NCBI RefSeq assembly: GCF_009817885.1 | Contig: NZ_CP041764.1 | Location: 3,162,001 to 3,226,000, forward strand | DNA from: Serratia rhizosphaerae | GTDB taxonomy: Bacteria > Pseudomonadota > Gammaproteobacteria > Enterobacterales > Enterobacteriaceae | Length of the DNA: 64,000 nucleotides | Direction: 5' to 3' | Shown: positions 42,042 through 51,294 of the stretch, piece by piece | Position numbering within the stretch: position 1 is the stretch's first letter | How the letters are laid out: every line of letters starts with the position of its first letter | The notes under the pieces: model-generated | Seen by the model: only the letters and a program-made list of their open reading frames with translations | What the model was told of the DNA's origin: nothing | Database searches by the model: none | Program-made: the position numbers and the translations under genes

Positions 42042-43241
42042 ATGCAATCATTCGATGTGGTTATCGCCGGCGGCGGTATGGTGGGACTGGCGCTGGCCTG
42101 CGGCCTGCAGGGCAGCGGCCTGCGCGTGGCGGTGCTGGAGCACCGGCAGCCGGAGCAGGGCGTTCCGGAGCAGCTGGCGCTGCGCGTTTCCGCCATTAAT
42201 GCGGCCAGCGAGCGCCTGCTGCAACAGATTGGCGTCTGGGACGATATTCTGCAGCTGCGCGCCAGCGCCTACAATGCGATGGAAGTATGGGATCGCGACA
42301 GCTTCGGCAAAATCGCCTTCCGCGGCGATGAGTGCGGCTTCAGCCATCTGGGGCATATTGTTGAAAACAACGTGATCCAGCAGGCGCTGTGGCGCAAGGC
42401 GCAGACGCTGTCGGACGTCACGCTGCTGACGCCGGCGGCGTTAAAACAGGTCGCCTGGGGCGAGAACGACGCCTTTATCACGCTGGAGGACGGCCGCATG
42501 CTCAGCGCACGTCTGGTGGTGGGCGCGGACGGCGCCAACTCCTGGCTGCGTCAGCACGCCGATATTCCGTTGACCTTCTGGGATTACCGCCACAGCGCGC
42601 TGGTCGCCACGATTCGTACCGAAGAGCCGCATCAGGCTACGGCGCGTCAGGTGTTTCACGGCGACGGGATTCTGGCCTTCCTGCCGTTTGGCGACCCGCA
42701 CCTGTGCTCGATCGTCTGGTCGGTGGCGCCGGAGGAGGCCGAACGGCTCAGCCAGCTGTCGCCGGAGGCGTTTAACCGCGAATTGAGCATGACCTTCGAT
42801 ATGCGTCTGGGGCGCTGTACGCTGGAAAGCGAGCGGCTGACCTTCCCGCTGACCGGACGCTACGCCCGCAGCTTTGCCGACCATCGTCTGGCGCTGGTAG
42901 GGGATGCGGCGCATACCGTACACCCGCTGGCCGGGCAGGGTGTCAACCTGGGCTTTATGGACGCCGCAGAGCTGATCGCTGAACTGAAGCGCCTGCAGCG
43001 GCAGGGCAAGGATATCGGCCAGCACCTGTATCTGCGACGTTATGAGCGCCGCCGCAAGCACGGCGCGGCGGTGATGCTGGCCAGCATGCAGGGGTTCCGT
43101 GAGCTGTTTGACGGCAATAATCCGGCCAAGAAGCTGCTGCGCGATGTCGGCCTGCGGCTGGCCGACAGCCTGCCGGGCGTCAAGCCGAAACTGGTGCGCC
43201 AGGCGATGGGGTTAAACGACCTGCCGGAGTGGCTGGCGTAA
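42042..43241 (+). CDS. ubiI: 2-octaprenylphenol hydroxylase (C5 hydroxylase)
   Basis: 399 residues, paralogue of UbiH. It has VVIAGGGMVGLALACGL at residues 5-21, VGADGANSWLR near 163 and GDAAHTVHPLAGQGVNLGFMDAAEL near 288, all motifs of the family. It hydroxylates C5, the first oxygen added to the ring in ubiquinone synthesis; formerly VisC. AAGGA lies before the ATG. It ends the ygfB-pepP-ubiH-ubiI operon, with a strong terminator, and is immediately upstream of gcvT as in E. coli. Confidence 0.97.
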   Translation: MQSFDVVIAGGGMVGLALACGLQGSGLRVAVLEHRQPEQGVPEQLALRVSAINAASERLLQQIGVWDDILQLRASAYNAMEVWDRDSFGKIAFRGDECGFSHLGHIVENNVIQQALWRKAQTLSDVTLLTPAALKQVAWGENDAFITLEDGRMLSARLVVGADGANSWLRQHADIPLTFWDYRHSALVATIRTEEPHQATARQVFHGDGILAFLPFGDPHLCSIVWSVAPEEAERLSQLSPEAFNRELSMTFDMRLGRCTLESERLTFPLTGRYARSFADHRLALVGDAAHTVHPLAGQGVNLGFMDAAELIAELKRLQRQGKDIGQHLYLRRYERRRKHGAAVMLASMQGFRELFDGNNPAKKLLRDVGLRLADSLPGVKPKLVRQAMGLNDLPEWLA

Positions 43242-43274
43242 GACTGCCGCCGCGAAATATCTTATTTGGCATCG

Positions 43275-43304
43275 GGGGCGCTATCACGGCGCCCCTGTTT
43301 TTTT
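43275..43304 (+). terminator. ubiI terminator
   Basis: GGGGCGC (43275-43281), 7-nt loop, GCGCCCC (43289-43295), then TG and seven T residues. Confidence 0.88.
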
Positions 43305-43743
43305 AGGCCTTCAGTCATCAATTTTCCTTATATTACCCTTCATTTGAAATAATCTAATTTAACGCCTGATTAATCATTAGTTTTTTTTATCCGAACAAAA
43401 AAAGCCAAAGGCCATAATCCCTTCCGTGGCGGCATGTTTGTTATATAACATCGGATATTTGCCGCTTTAATTGTTAATTTTGTGCCTTAAGACGCATTTT
43501 TACAGTGAAAAACTCTGCACACTAGCACGACACTTTCCCTCCCGCACGCCGGGCTGAGCCTATTTTAACTTATGGTTAAAAACGACGTTCGGTGATAAGT
43601 TCGGGTAAAGGGTATCGTTTGCGTCGTGCTGATTGGCGCCTTTTTTCGCCACGGTTTCGCACGGCATTTCAACCCCGGAATGTATTCCGCCAGCCGCCAT
43701 GCGGCCGGCATGATGACGGGGACATTGTGGAAAGAGGGATAAG
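43305..43743. other. gcvTHP control region
   Basis: About 440 nt without a gene. 43315-43505 is strongly AT-rich, with repeated TTAAT/ATTAG motifs (for example GATTAATCATTAG near 43368) that would suit Lrp and GcvA, both known to act on gcvTHP in E. coli. A PurR-like site lies at 43609-43624. A ribosome-binding GAGGG stands ahead of the gcvT start. Confidence 0.55.
43609..43624. promoter_or_regulatory. PurR-like operator upstream of gcvT
   Basis: On the minus strand ACGCAAACGATACCCT matches ANGCAAACGTTTNCNT at 11 of 13 fixed positions. PurR represses gcvTHP in E. coli, tying one-carbon supply to purine demand. The centre of the site is about 127 nt before gcvT. Confidence 0.55.
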
Positions 43744-44841
43744 ATGGCAAAGCAAACCCCACTGTATGAGCAGCACGTGGCATGCGGCGCTCGCATGGTC
43801 GATTTTCATGGTTGGATGATGCCGCTGCATTACGGCTCGCAGATTGATGAGCATCACGCCGTGCGTCAGGACGCCGGCATGTTCGATGTCTCCCACATGA
43901 CGATTGTCGATTTGCACGGCGCCCGCACCCGGGAGTTCCTGCGCTATCTGCTGGCGAATGACGTCGCCAAACTGACCCAGCCCGGCAAGGCGCTGTATAC
44001 CGGCATGCTGAACGCTTCCGGCGGCGTGATTGACGATCTGATCGTTTACTTCCTGACGGAAGACTATTTCCGCCTGGTGGTTAACTCCGCCACGCGCGAC
44101 AAAGATCTGGCGTGGATTGAACAGCATGCCGCGCCGTACGGCGTAGAGCTGCAGGTGCGCGACGACCTGGCGTTGATCGCGGTGCAGGGGCCGCAGGCTA
44201 AAGAGCGCGCGGCCATTTTGTTCAATACGGAACAACAGCAGGCGGTGGCCGGTATGAAACCGTTCTTCGGCGTACAGGCCGGCGAGCTGTTTATCGCCAC
44301 TACCGGCTATACCGGCGAGGCCGGCTATGAAATCGCCTTGCCGACAGAGCAGGCGGCCGACTTCTGGCAGCGCCTGCTGGCTGCGGGCGTGAAGCCGGCC
44401 GGCCTCGGCGCGCGCGATACGCTGCGTCTGGAAGCCGGAATGAACCTTTATGGTCAGGAGATGGATGAAGGCGTATCGCCGCTGGCGGCCAATATGGGCT
44501 GGACCATCGCCTGGGAGCCGCAGGACCGTCAGTTCATCGGCCGCGACGTGCTGGAACAGCAGCGCGAGCAGGGCACCGAACAACTGGTCGGATTGGTGAT
44601 GACGGAAAAGGGCGTATTACGTAATGAGCTACCGGTGCGTTTCACCGATGAAGCGGGCCAGACGCACGAAGGGGCGATCACCAGCGGGTCGTTCTCGCCG
44701 ACGCTGGGCTTCAGCATCGCGCTGGCGCGGGTGCCGGCCGGCATCGGCGACCAGGCCATCGTGCAGATCCGCAACCGTGAAATGCCGGTGAAGGTCACCA
44801 AGCCCGGTTTTGTACGTGCCGGTAAGTCACTGATTGATTAA
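43744..44841 (+). CDS. gcvT: Glycine cleavage system T protein (aminomethyltransferase)
   Basis: 365 residues, GcvT family. It moves the aminomethyl carbon from the lipoyl arm of GcvH to tetrahydrofolate, giving 5,10-methylene-THF and ammonia. Seen are the opening HVACGARMVDFHGWMMPLHY, the folate-site Asp in FDVSHM near residue 57, and GLGARDTLRLEAGMNLYGQEMDE near 220. It is the first gene of gcvTHP with gcvH 31 nt behind. The one-carbon units link to SerA and Fau encoded a few kb upstream. Confidence 0.97.
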   Translation: MAKQTPLYEQHVACGARMVDFHGWMMPLHYGSQIDEHHAVRQDAGMFDVSHMTIVDLHGARTREFLRYLLANDVAKLTQPGKALYTGMLNASGGVIDDLIVYFLTEDYFRLVVNSATRDKDLAWIEQHAAPYGVELQVRDDLALIAVQGPQAKERAAILFNTEQQQAVAGMKPFFGVQAGELFIATTGYTGEAGYEIALPTEQAADFWQRLLAAGVKPAGLGARDTLRLEAGMNLYGQEMDEGVSPLAANMGWTIAWEPQDRQFIGRDVLEQQREQGTEQLVGLVMTEKGVLRNELPVRFTDEAGQTHEGAITSGSFSPTLGFSIALARVPAGIGDQAIVQIRNREMPVKVTKPGFVRAGKSLID

Positions 44842-44872
44842 TGATTGATTTTATTTGAAGGAGCCGCGGGCG

Positions 44873-45259
44873 ATGAGCAATGTACCAACTGAACTGAAAT
44901 ACGCCACCTCTCACGAGTGGGTGCGTAGCGAAGGCAATGGCGAATATGTAGTGGGCATCACCGAACACGCGCAGGAACTGCTGGGCGATATGGTGTTCGT
45001 CGATTTGCCGGAAGTGGGCCGCAAGCTCGCCGCCGGTGAAGATTGCGCGGTGGCGGAGTCGGTGAAAGCCGCGTCCGACATCTATGCGCCAATCAGCGGT
45101 GAAATCATCGCGGTGAATGAAGAGCTGGACGGCTCGCCGGAGCTGGTCAACAGCGATCCTTACGCTGACGGCTGGCTGTTCCGCATCAAGGCCTCTGACG
45201 AAGCGGAGCTCGGCAAGCTGCTCGATGCCGCCGGTTATCAGGCGTCTATCGAAGAGTAA
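44873..45259 (+). CDS. gcvH: Glycine cleavage system H protein
   Basis: 128 residues, lipoyl carrier protein of the glycine cleavage system. Lys65 in AESVKAASD is the lipoylation site; the sheet on both sides (GDMVFVDLPEVG, DIYAPISGEIIAVNEEL) is typical. The frame begins at 44855, but GGAG lies about 9 nt before the ATG at 44873, giving MSNVPTELKYATSHEW as in E. coli. A hairpin with a T run follows, before gcvP, and may set the excess of GcvH over GcvP. Confidence 0.97.
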   Translation: MSNVPTELKYATSHEWVRSEGNGEYVVGITEHAQELLGDMVFVDLPEVGRKLAAGEDCAVAESVKAASDIYAPISGEIIAVNEELDGSPELVNSDPYADGWLFRIKASDEAELGKLLDAAGYQASIEE

Positions 45260-45267
45260 TGGTTACC

Positions 45268-45299
45268 ACGCCCCGCACGCCGACGCGTCGGGGCGTTTT
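45268..45299 (+). terminator. Hairpin between gcvH and gcvP
   Basis: ACGCCCCG (45268-45275) pairs with CGGGGCGT (45289-45296), with GACGCGTC-like sequence in the loop, then TTTT. Inside an operon it probably works as a partial terminator or mRNA stabiliser. Confidence 0.65.
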
Positions 45300-45350
45300 A
45301 GTTATTAAGGCTACATCCCGTACCACGTAAGCATTCAGGAATTTGTCGCA

Positions 45351-48230
45351 ATGACTCAGACACTCAGCCAACTTGAACACAGCGAAGCGTTCATTGAACG
45401 CCATATCGGCTCTTCTGCACAGCAACAGCAAGAGATGCTGGAGGCGGTGGGCGCCCGCTCGCTCAGCGCGCTGATCCAACAGATTGTGCCGGCAGATATT
45501 CAGCTGCCGGGGCCGCCGCCGGTTGGCGATGCGGTGACTGAACATCAGGCGCTGGCCGAACTGAAGGCGATCGCCGGCCAGAACCAGCGCTACAAATCCT
45601 ATATCGGCATGGGCTACAGCTCGGTGCTGACGCCGCCGGTGATCCTGCGCAACATGCTGGAAAATCCGGGCTGGTACACCGCCTATACGCCGTATCAGCC
45701 GGAAGTGTCGCAGGGCCGTCTGGAAGCGCTGCTGAACTTCCAGACCGTGACGCTCGATCTGACCGGGCTGGATCTGGCCTCTGCCTCGCTGCTGGATGAG
45801 GCTACCGCCGCCGCCGAAGCAATGGCGCTGGCCAAGCGCGCCAGCAAGTTGAAAGGCGCCAACCGTTTCTTCGTCGCCGACGATGTGCACCCGCAGACGC
45901 TGGACGTGGTGCGTACCCGCGCCGAAACCTTCAACTTTGAGGTGATCGTCGATAAAGCGGAAAAAGTGCTGGAGCTGGAAGGAGTGTTCGGCGTGCTGCT
46001 GCAGCAGGTGGGCACCACCGGCGAGCTGCACGACTACGGCGCGCTGCTGGCCGAACTGAAATCCCGCAAAATCATCACCAGCGTGGCGGCCGACTTTATG
46101 GCGCTGGTGCTGCTGACCGCGCCGGGTAAGCAGGGCGCCGACGTGGTGTTCGGCTCCGCGCAGCGCTTCGGCGTGCCGATGGGCTATGGCGGCCCGCACG
46201 CGGCCTTCTTTGCCTGCCGTGATGAATTCAAGCGTTCGATGCCGGGCCGTATCATCGGTGTTTCCCGCGACGTTGCCGGCAATACCGCGCTGCGTATGGC
46301 GATGCAAACCCGCGAACAGCATATCCGTCGTGAAAAGGCCAACTCCAATATTTGTACCTCGCAGGTGCTGCTGGCCAATATCGCCAGCCTGTATGCGGTG
46401 TACCACGGGCCGCAGGGCCTGAAGCGCATTGCCGAACGTATCCACCGCCTGACCGATATTCTGGCGGCCGGGCTGCAGCAGGCCGGCCTGCAACTGCGTC
46501 ACAACAGCTGGTTCGACACCCTGACGGTAGAGGTGAAAGACAAGGCGGCGGTGCTGGATCGCGCCCTGAGCTTCGGCCTGAACCTGCGCACCGATATTCA
46601 CGGCGCGGTCGGCATCACGCTGGATGAGGCCACCTCGCGTGAAGACGTGCAAACCCTGTTTGCGGTGCTGGCCGGCGACGGCCACGGGCTGAACATCGAT
46701 GCGCTGGATGCGGCGGTCAGCGCGGCAAGCGCCTCCATTCCGGCGCCGATGCTGCGTCAGGAAGCGATCCTGACCCACCCGGTGTTCAACAGCTACCACA
46801 GCGAAACCGAAATGATGCGCTATATGCATCGTCTGGAGCGTAAGGATCTGGCGCTGAACCAGGCGATGATCCCGCTGGGTTCCTGCACCATGAAGCTGAA
46901 CGCCGCGGCGGAAATGATTCCGATCACCTGGCCGGAGTTCTCCGATATGCACCCGTTCTGTCCGCCTGAGCAGGCGACCGGCTACCAGGTGATGATCGGT
47001 CAGCTGTCCCAGTGGCTGGTGCAGTTGACCGGCTATGACGCGGTCTGCATGCAGCCGAACTCCGGCGCGCAGGGGGAATATGCCGGCCTGCTGGCGATTC
47101 GCCGCTATCACGAAAGCCGCAATGAAGCGGGGCGTCACGTGTGCCTGATCCCAAGCTCGGCGCACGGCACCAACCCGGCTTCCGCCCAGATGGCGGGCAT
47201 GAGCGTGGTGGTGGTGGCCTGCGACAAGAATGGCAACATCGATCTGCACGATCTGCGCGTCAAGGCCGAACAGGCAGGCGCGGAGCTGTCATGCATTATG
47301 GTGACCTATCCGTCCACCCACGGCGTCTATGAAGAAACCATCCGCGAAGTGTGCCAGATCGTGCATCAGTTCGGCGGCCAGGTGTATCTGGACGGCGCCA
47401 ACATGAACGCGCAGGTCGGTATCACCACGCCGGGCTACATCGGCGCGGACGTTTCTCACCTCAACCTGCATAAAACCTTCTGTATTCCGCACGGCGGCGG
47501 CGGCCCGGGCATGGGGCCGATCGGCGTGAAAGCGCATCTGGCGCCGTTTGTGCCCGGCCACAGCGTGGTGCAGATTGACGGCGTAACCACCCAGCAGGGC
47601 GCGGTGTCCGCCGCGCCGTTCGGCAGCGCGTCGATTCTGCCGATCAGCTGGATGTACATCCGCATGATGGGGGCGGAAGGCCTGAAGCAGGCCAGCCAGG
47701 TGGCAATCCTTAATGCCAACTACATCGCCACCCGTCTGAAGGATGCCTATCCGATTCTGTACACCGGCCGTGACCACCGCGTGGCGCACGAATGTATTCT
47801 GGATATTCGTCCGCTGAAAGAGGAAACCGGCATCAGCGAGATGGATATCGCCAAGCGCCTGATCGATTACGGCTTCCATGCGCCGACCATGTCGTTCCCG
47901 GTAGCGGGCACGCTGATGGTTGAGCCGACGGAGTCAGAAAGTAAGGTTGAGCTGGACCGCTTTATCGAGGCGCTGCTGTCGATTCGCGCAGAAATGGAGA
48001 GCGTGAAGCAGGGGGCATGGCCGCTGGACGATAACCCGCTGGTGAATGCGCCGCACGTGCAGGCCGAGCTGGTGGGCGACTGGCAGCACGCCTACAGCCG
48101 CGAGCTGGCGGTATTCCCGTCCGCTGCGGTGCGTGAGAACAAGTACTGGCCGACCGTGAAGCGTCTGGATGACGTTTACGGCGACCGCAACCTGTTCTGC
48201 TCCTGCGTGCCAATCGGCGAATATCAATAA
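45351..48230 (+). CDS. gcvP: Glycine decarboxylase (P protein)
   Basis: 959 residues, full-length PLP-dependent glycine decarboxylase made of two homologous halves. It decarboxylates glycine and loads the aminomethyl group on GcvH. The PLP lysine is in HLNLHKTFCIPHGGGGPGMGPIG near residue 708; other conserved blocks are YIGMGYSSVLTPPVILRNMLENPGW-type sequence near 82 and GSCTMKLNAAAEM near 510. No lesion is seen. The start follows gcvH by 91 nt. It ends the operon, with a terminator at 48254. Confidence 0.97.
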   Translation: MTQTLSQLEHSEAFIERHIGSSAQQQQEMLEAVGARSLSALIQQIVPADIQLPGPPPVGDAVTEHQALAELKAIAGQNQRYKSYIGMGYSSVLTPPVILRNMLENPGWYTAYTPYQPEVSQGRLEALLNFQTVTLDLTGLDLASASLLDEATAAAEAMALAKRASKLKGANRFFVADDVHPQTLDVVRTRAETFNFEVIVDKAEKVLELEGVFGVLLQQVGTTGELHDYGALLAELKSRKIITSVAADFMALVLLTAPGKQGADVVFGSAQRFGVPMGYGGPHAAFFACRDEFKRSMPGRIIGVSRDVAGNTALRMAMQTREQHIRREKANSNICTSQVLLANIASLYAVYHGPQGLKRIAERIHRLTDILAAGLQQAGLQLRHNSWFDTLTVEVKDKAAVLDRALSFGLNLRTDIHGAVGITLDEATSREDVQTLFAVLAGDGHGLNIDALDAAVSAASASIPAPMLRQEAILTHPVFNSYHSETEMMRYMHRLERKDLALNQAMIPLGSCTMKLNAAAEMIPITWPEFSDMHPFCPPEQATGYQVMIGQLSQWLVQLTGYDAVCMQPNSGAQGEYAGLLAIRRYHESRNEAGRHVCLIPSSAHGTNPASAQMAGMSVVVVACDKNGNIDLHDLRVKAEQAGAELSCIMVTYPSTHGVYEETIREVCQIVHQFGGQVYLDGANMNAQVGITTPGYIGADVSHLNLHKTFCIPHGGGGPGMGPIGVKAHLAPFVPGHSVVQIDGVTTQQGAVSAAPFGSASILPISWMYIRMMGAEGLKQASQVAILNANYIATRLKDAYPILYTGRDHRVAHECILDIRPLKEETGISEMDIAKRLIDYGFHAPTMSFPVAGTLMVEPTESESKVELDRFIEALLSIRAEMESVKQGAWPLDDNPLVNAPHVQAELVGDWQHAYSRELAVFPSAAVRENKYWPTVKRLDDVYGDRNLFCSCVPIGEYQ

Positions 48231-48253
48231 CGCATAAGCGAACGCTGAACATC

Positions 48254-48287
48254 AAGGGACACCGCATTATGCCGTGTCCCTTTTTTA
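48254..48287 (+). terminator. gcvP terminator
   Basis: AAGGGACAC and GTGTCCCTT (48254-48282) with an inner GCAT/ATGC, followed by six T residues. Confidence 0.88.
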
Positions 48288-48380
48288 TTGCGGCGTTTAA
48301 CAGCCGCAGAGCAGGTGAATATCCTCGGGTTCGCGGGCGAACAGTTCGGCGAGCTGCCGGCATCACCGCCCGGCAAACCG

Positions 48381-49061
48381 TTATGCATCGTGCAACAGCG
48401 CGCTGCGGAAGGAGAGGATATGCGCCTGCGCCGCGCTTTCCGCCGCGTCCGCATCCTGCTGCGCCAGCGCGGCGATAATCGCCCGGTGTTCGTCGATAAC
48501 TTCCTGCATATGGCCCTGCCGGGACAGCGAAGTCGCCCAGAAGCGCTGGGCGCGTGCGTGCAGCACGCTGAGAATATCCGCCAGCATGGCGTTGCCGGCG
48601 ATCTGCGCCAGTGCCTGATGGAATTCATGATCCAGCGTCATCATGCGCACCCGATCGCGCGCCTGGCAGGCGGCTTCGATCTGCTGGTTGATGGCCTCCA
48701 GGCTGGCGATCTGCGGTGCGCTGGCGCGCTTGCTGGCCAGCCGCATACACAGCAGTTCATTGGCCAGCCGCACGTCAATCAGCTCCAGCGCATCGTCGAT
48801 CGACAGCGGTGCCACCATCACGCCTTTACGCGGGATCACCTGCAGCAACCCTTCATTCGCCAGCCGGTGGATCGCCTGATTGATCGGCGTGCGCCCCATC
48901 GCCAGATCGTCCATCACCTGCGCCGTATTCAGGTACTCGCCGGGCTTATAGCTCAGCGTCACCAGCGCCTGTTTAAAGCGTCGGTAGGCCAGTTCGTTCT
49001 GCGACAGGCCGGCTTCCTCTACCGTCGGGAGTTCCCGGCGCTCTGCGTCAACGGTCTTCAC
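48381..49061 (-). CDS. GntR-family regulator (FCD type)
   Basis: 226 residues from a GTG at 49061, which has AGGAG with a 6-nt spacer; the frame is open to 49115 but that longer start has no ribosome-binding site. The N-terminal winged helix-turn-helix (residues about 15-75, AQVMDDLAMGRTPINQAIHRLANEGLLQV) is followed by an FCD effector domain (85-220) with the metal-ligand pattern of this group (Asp..His near LDHEFH and later His). It is divergent from the DUF2848-amidase unit and probably controls it through the palindrome at 49146-49159. Confidence 0.9.
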   Translation of the reverse strand: MKTVDAERRELPTVEEAGLSQNELAYRRFKQALVTLSYKPGEYLNTAQVMDDLAMGRTPINQAIHRLANEGLLQVIPRKGVMVAPLSIDDALELIDVRLANELLCMRLASKRASAPQIASLEAINQQIEAACQARDRVRMMTLDHEFHQALAQIAGNAMLADILSVLHARAQRFWATSLSRQGHMQEVIDEHRAIIAALAQQDADAAESAAQAHILSFRSALLHDA

Positions 49062-49145
49062 ACTTTGCTCCTGCAACCAGAAAGTTTTTAGACATAGTAC
49101 ACAAAAACATGGCACGGAAATCGCTTATTTAGCAACTGAAGATAT

Positions 49146-49159
49146 AGTGAAATTTCACT
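49146..49159. promoter_or_regulatory. Perfect 14-bp palindrome, likely GntR operator
   Basis: AGTGAAATTTCACT in the 126-nt divergent region between the GntR gene and the DUF2848 gene, 28 nt before the latter's start. FCD regulators usually bind short palindromes in such places. Confidence 0.55.
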
Positions 49160-49187
49160 GGAATTTAACACCAAGGAAACAGATGCC

Positions 49188-49898
49188 ATGCAACTAACCT
49201 TCACTTTACCTGATTCGGCGGGGGCTGAGGCGCTGAATGTGGCGATCGATCATCTGGTGATCGCCGGCTGGACCGGGCGCGACCATGAGGCCATTTTGCA
49301 CCATATCAGGGAACTGGCGGAGCTGGGCGTGCCCCAGCCGAGTGCAATTCCGCTGTTTTATCGCGTGGCGGCCAATCAGCTTAGCCAGTGCGACAGCGTT
49401 GAGGTGGTCGGCGGCGCCAGCTCCGGCGAAGCCGAACCGCTGATCTTCACCCACCGCGGCGAGCTGTATGTGTCACTGGCTTCCGATCACACCGACCGTC
49501 AGCTGGAGGCGCACAGCGTCGCGCTGTCGAAGCAGCTGTGCGTCAAGCCGGTTGCCGCTGCGGCCTGGCCGCTGCATGAGGTGGCGCCGCACTGGGACAG
49601 CCTGATTCTGCGTTCCTGGATCCGCGAGGAGGGGGAGTTTCGTCTTTACCAGCAAGGCACGTTGGCCGGCCTGCGCACGCCGGGGGACTTGCTCGAACGT
49701 TATCTGGGCGGTGTGCAGACGCCGGAGTGTCTGACAATGCCGCAACCGCCGGAAGGGCTGGCGATGACCTGCGGCACCCTGGCGGCGATCGGCGGCATCC
49801 GTCCGGCGGCGGAGTTTCGTATGGAGCTGGTGGACGAAGTGCTGGGTCGCACCATCAGTCACGCTTATCGCAGCGTTGAATTACCGGTGGTGGCGTGA
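49188..49898 (+). CDS. DUF2848-family protein
   Basis: 236 residues, no signal peptide or membrane helix. The sequence fits DUF2848: an opening beta strand (QLTFTLPD), VIAGWTGRDHEAILHHIRELAELGVPQP near residue 27, SLASDHTDRQLEAHSVALSKQ near 97 and CGTLAAIGGIRPAAEF near the end. Family function is not established; the fold and the conserved Asp-His/Glu residues suggest an enzyme related to fumarylacetoacetate hydrolase-like hydratases (inference). It is followed by the amidase, whose start overlaps its stop (TGATG). It is the first gene of a catabolic unit. Confidence 0.85.
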   Translation: MQLTFTLPDSAGAEALNVAIDHLVIAGWTGRDHEAILHHIRELAELGVPQPSAIPLFYRVAANQLSQCDSVEVVGGASSGEAEPLIFTHRGELYVSLASDHTDRQLEAHSVALSKQLCVKPVAAAAWPLHEVAPHWDSLILRSWIREEGEFRLYQQGTLAGLRTPGDLLERYLGGVQTPECLTMPQPPEGLAMTCGTLAAIGGIRPAAEFRMELVDEVLGRTISHAYRSVELPVVA

Positions 49899-51247
49899 TG
49901 GAAAACTGGACATTACGACAGGCCGCCGCCGCGCTCGCCAACGGCGATATCACCTCTGAACGGCTGACCGCCGCTGCGCTGGTGCGAATTGACGATCCGC
50001 AGGGGGAAGGGGCGCGAGCGTTTGTCCGCGTGTATCACGACTGGGCGCGGCGACAGGCGCAGGACGCCGACCGCCGGCGTGCGGCCGGGCAGCCTCTCTC
50101 TGCGCTGGACGGCGTGCCGGTGTCGGTTAAAGACCTGTTTGACGTGGCGGGCGAGGCCACTACCGGCGGCTCACGGGCGCTGATGCAGGCGCCGGCGGCG
50201 CAGCGTCATGCGGCGGTGGTGGCGCGGCTGCTGCAGGGCGGCGCGGTGGTGATCGGCAAAACCAATATGACTGAATTCGCCTACTCCGGCCTGGGCATTA
50301 ACCCGCATTACGGCACGCCGGCCAATCCGTGGCGGCGGGAGGAGCGGCGTATTCCCGGCGGCTCCTCGTCCGGCGCCGCGGTGGCGGTCAGCGACGGCAT
50401 GGGCTTTGGCGCGATTGGCAGCGATACCGGCGGCTCGGTGCGCATTCCGGCGGCGTTCTGCGGCCTGACCGGCTATAAGCCCAGCGCCAGCCGCATCGAC
50501 ATGACGGGCGTGCAGCCGCTGTCGCCGTCGCTGGACTCCGTCGGCGTGATTGCCCACGGTCTGGCGGACTGCATCGCGCTGGATGCGTTGATTGCGCAGC
50601 AGCCGCTGCTGCCGGCCGCCCAGCCGTTGGCGCAGGCGCGTTTTGCGCTGCCGCAGACGCTGGCGCTGGATGAACTGGACGAGACGGTGTCCGCGGCGTT
50701 TCAGCGTGCGCTGCGGCGGCTGGCGCAGGCGGGCGCGCGGATTGACGCCCTGCCTTGCGATGAGTTTGCCGAACTGGCGGCGATCAACGCGGCCGGCGGC
50801 TTTACCGCGCTGGAATCCTGGCAGTGGCACCAGACGCTGATTACCGAGCAGGCGGCGGCCTATGACCCGCGGGTGCTGTCGCGCATCCGCCGCGGTGCGG
50901 CGCTGGGCGAACTGGACGGCTGCCGGCTGCGGGAGCAGCGGCTCGACTGGCAGCGGCGGGTGGCCGATTCGCTGCAGGGCTACCACGCGTTGCTGATGCC
51001 CAGCGTGCCGTTTGTCGCGCCGACCATCGCCGAGCTGGAGGCCGATGAGGCGCACTACTTCCGGATCAACGGCGCCGCGCTGCGTAACCCTTCAATCATT
51101 AATTTCCTGGACGGCTGCGCGGTGTCGCTGCCGATTCAAGCGCCGGGCGAAGCGCCGGTAGGGCTGATGGTCGCCGGTCTGGCGCAGCAGGATGAGGCGC
51201 TATTGGGCTGGGCGCTGTCCGTTGAGCGCTGTCTGGCCGGCGCGTAA
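49898..51247 (+). CDS. Amidase-signature family hydrolase
   Basis: 449 residues. The catalytic Ser-cisSer-Lys triad is in view: Lys of VSVKDLFD near residue 76, and the Gly/Ser-rich GGSSSGAAVAVSDG near 152 with the cis-Ser, then the nucleophile Ser in GSDTGGSVRIPAAFCG near 176. It should hydrolyse an amide (releasing ammonia or an amine), cytoplasmic. A GTG at 49895 is in frame just before the ATG at 49898; the ATG overlaps the upstream stop as TGATG and is preferred. The amide substrate is unknown; GatA is excluded because no GatB/C partners are near. Confidence 0.92.
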   Translation: MENWTLRQAAAALANGDITSERLTAAALVRIDDPQGEGARAFVRVYHDWARRQAQDADRRRAAGQPLSALDGVPVSVKDLFDVAGEATTGGSRALMQAPAAQRHAAVVARLLQGGAVVIGKTNMTEFAYSGLGINPHYGTPANPWRREERRIPGGSSSGAAVAVSDGMGFGAIGSDTGGSVRIPAAFCGLTGYKPSASRIDMTGVQPLSPSLDSVGVIAHGLADCIALDALIAQQPLLPAAQPLAQARFALPQTLALDELDETVSAAFQRALRRLAQAGARIDALPCDEFAELAAINAAGGFTALESWQWHQTLITEQAAAYDPRVLSRIRRGAALGELDGCRLREQRLDWQRRVADSLQGYHALLMPSVPFVAPTIAELEADEAHYFRINGAALRNPSIINFLDGCAVSLPIQAPGEAPVGLMVAGLAQQDEALLGWALSVERCLAGA

Positions 51248-51294
51248 TTTCCGGCGGGCGCGCCCGCCTCATAATGAGCTAACAGGAGAGTCCC

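Noticed and set aside
45246..47249. A 667-codon open frame on the minus strand across gcvP
   Set aside because: It lies entirely antisense to gcvP, whose sequence is fully conserved. The composition (His, Gln, Arg rich) is that of the reverse reading of high-GC coding DNA.
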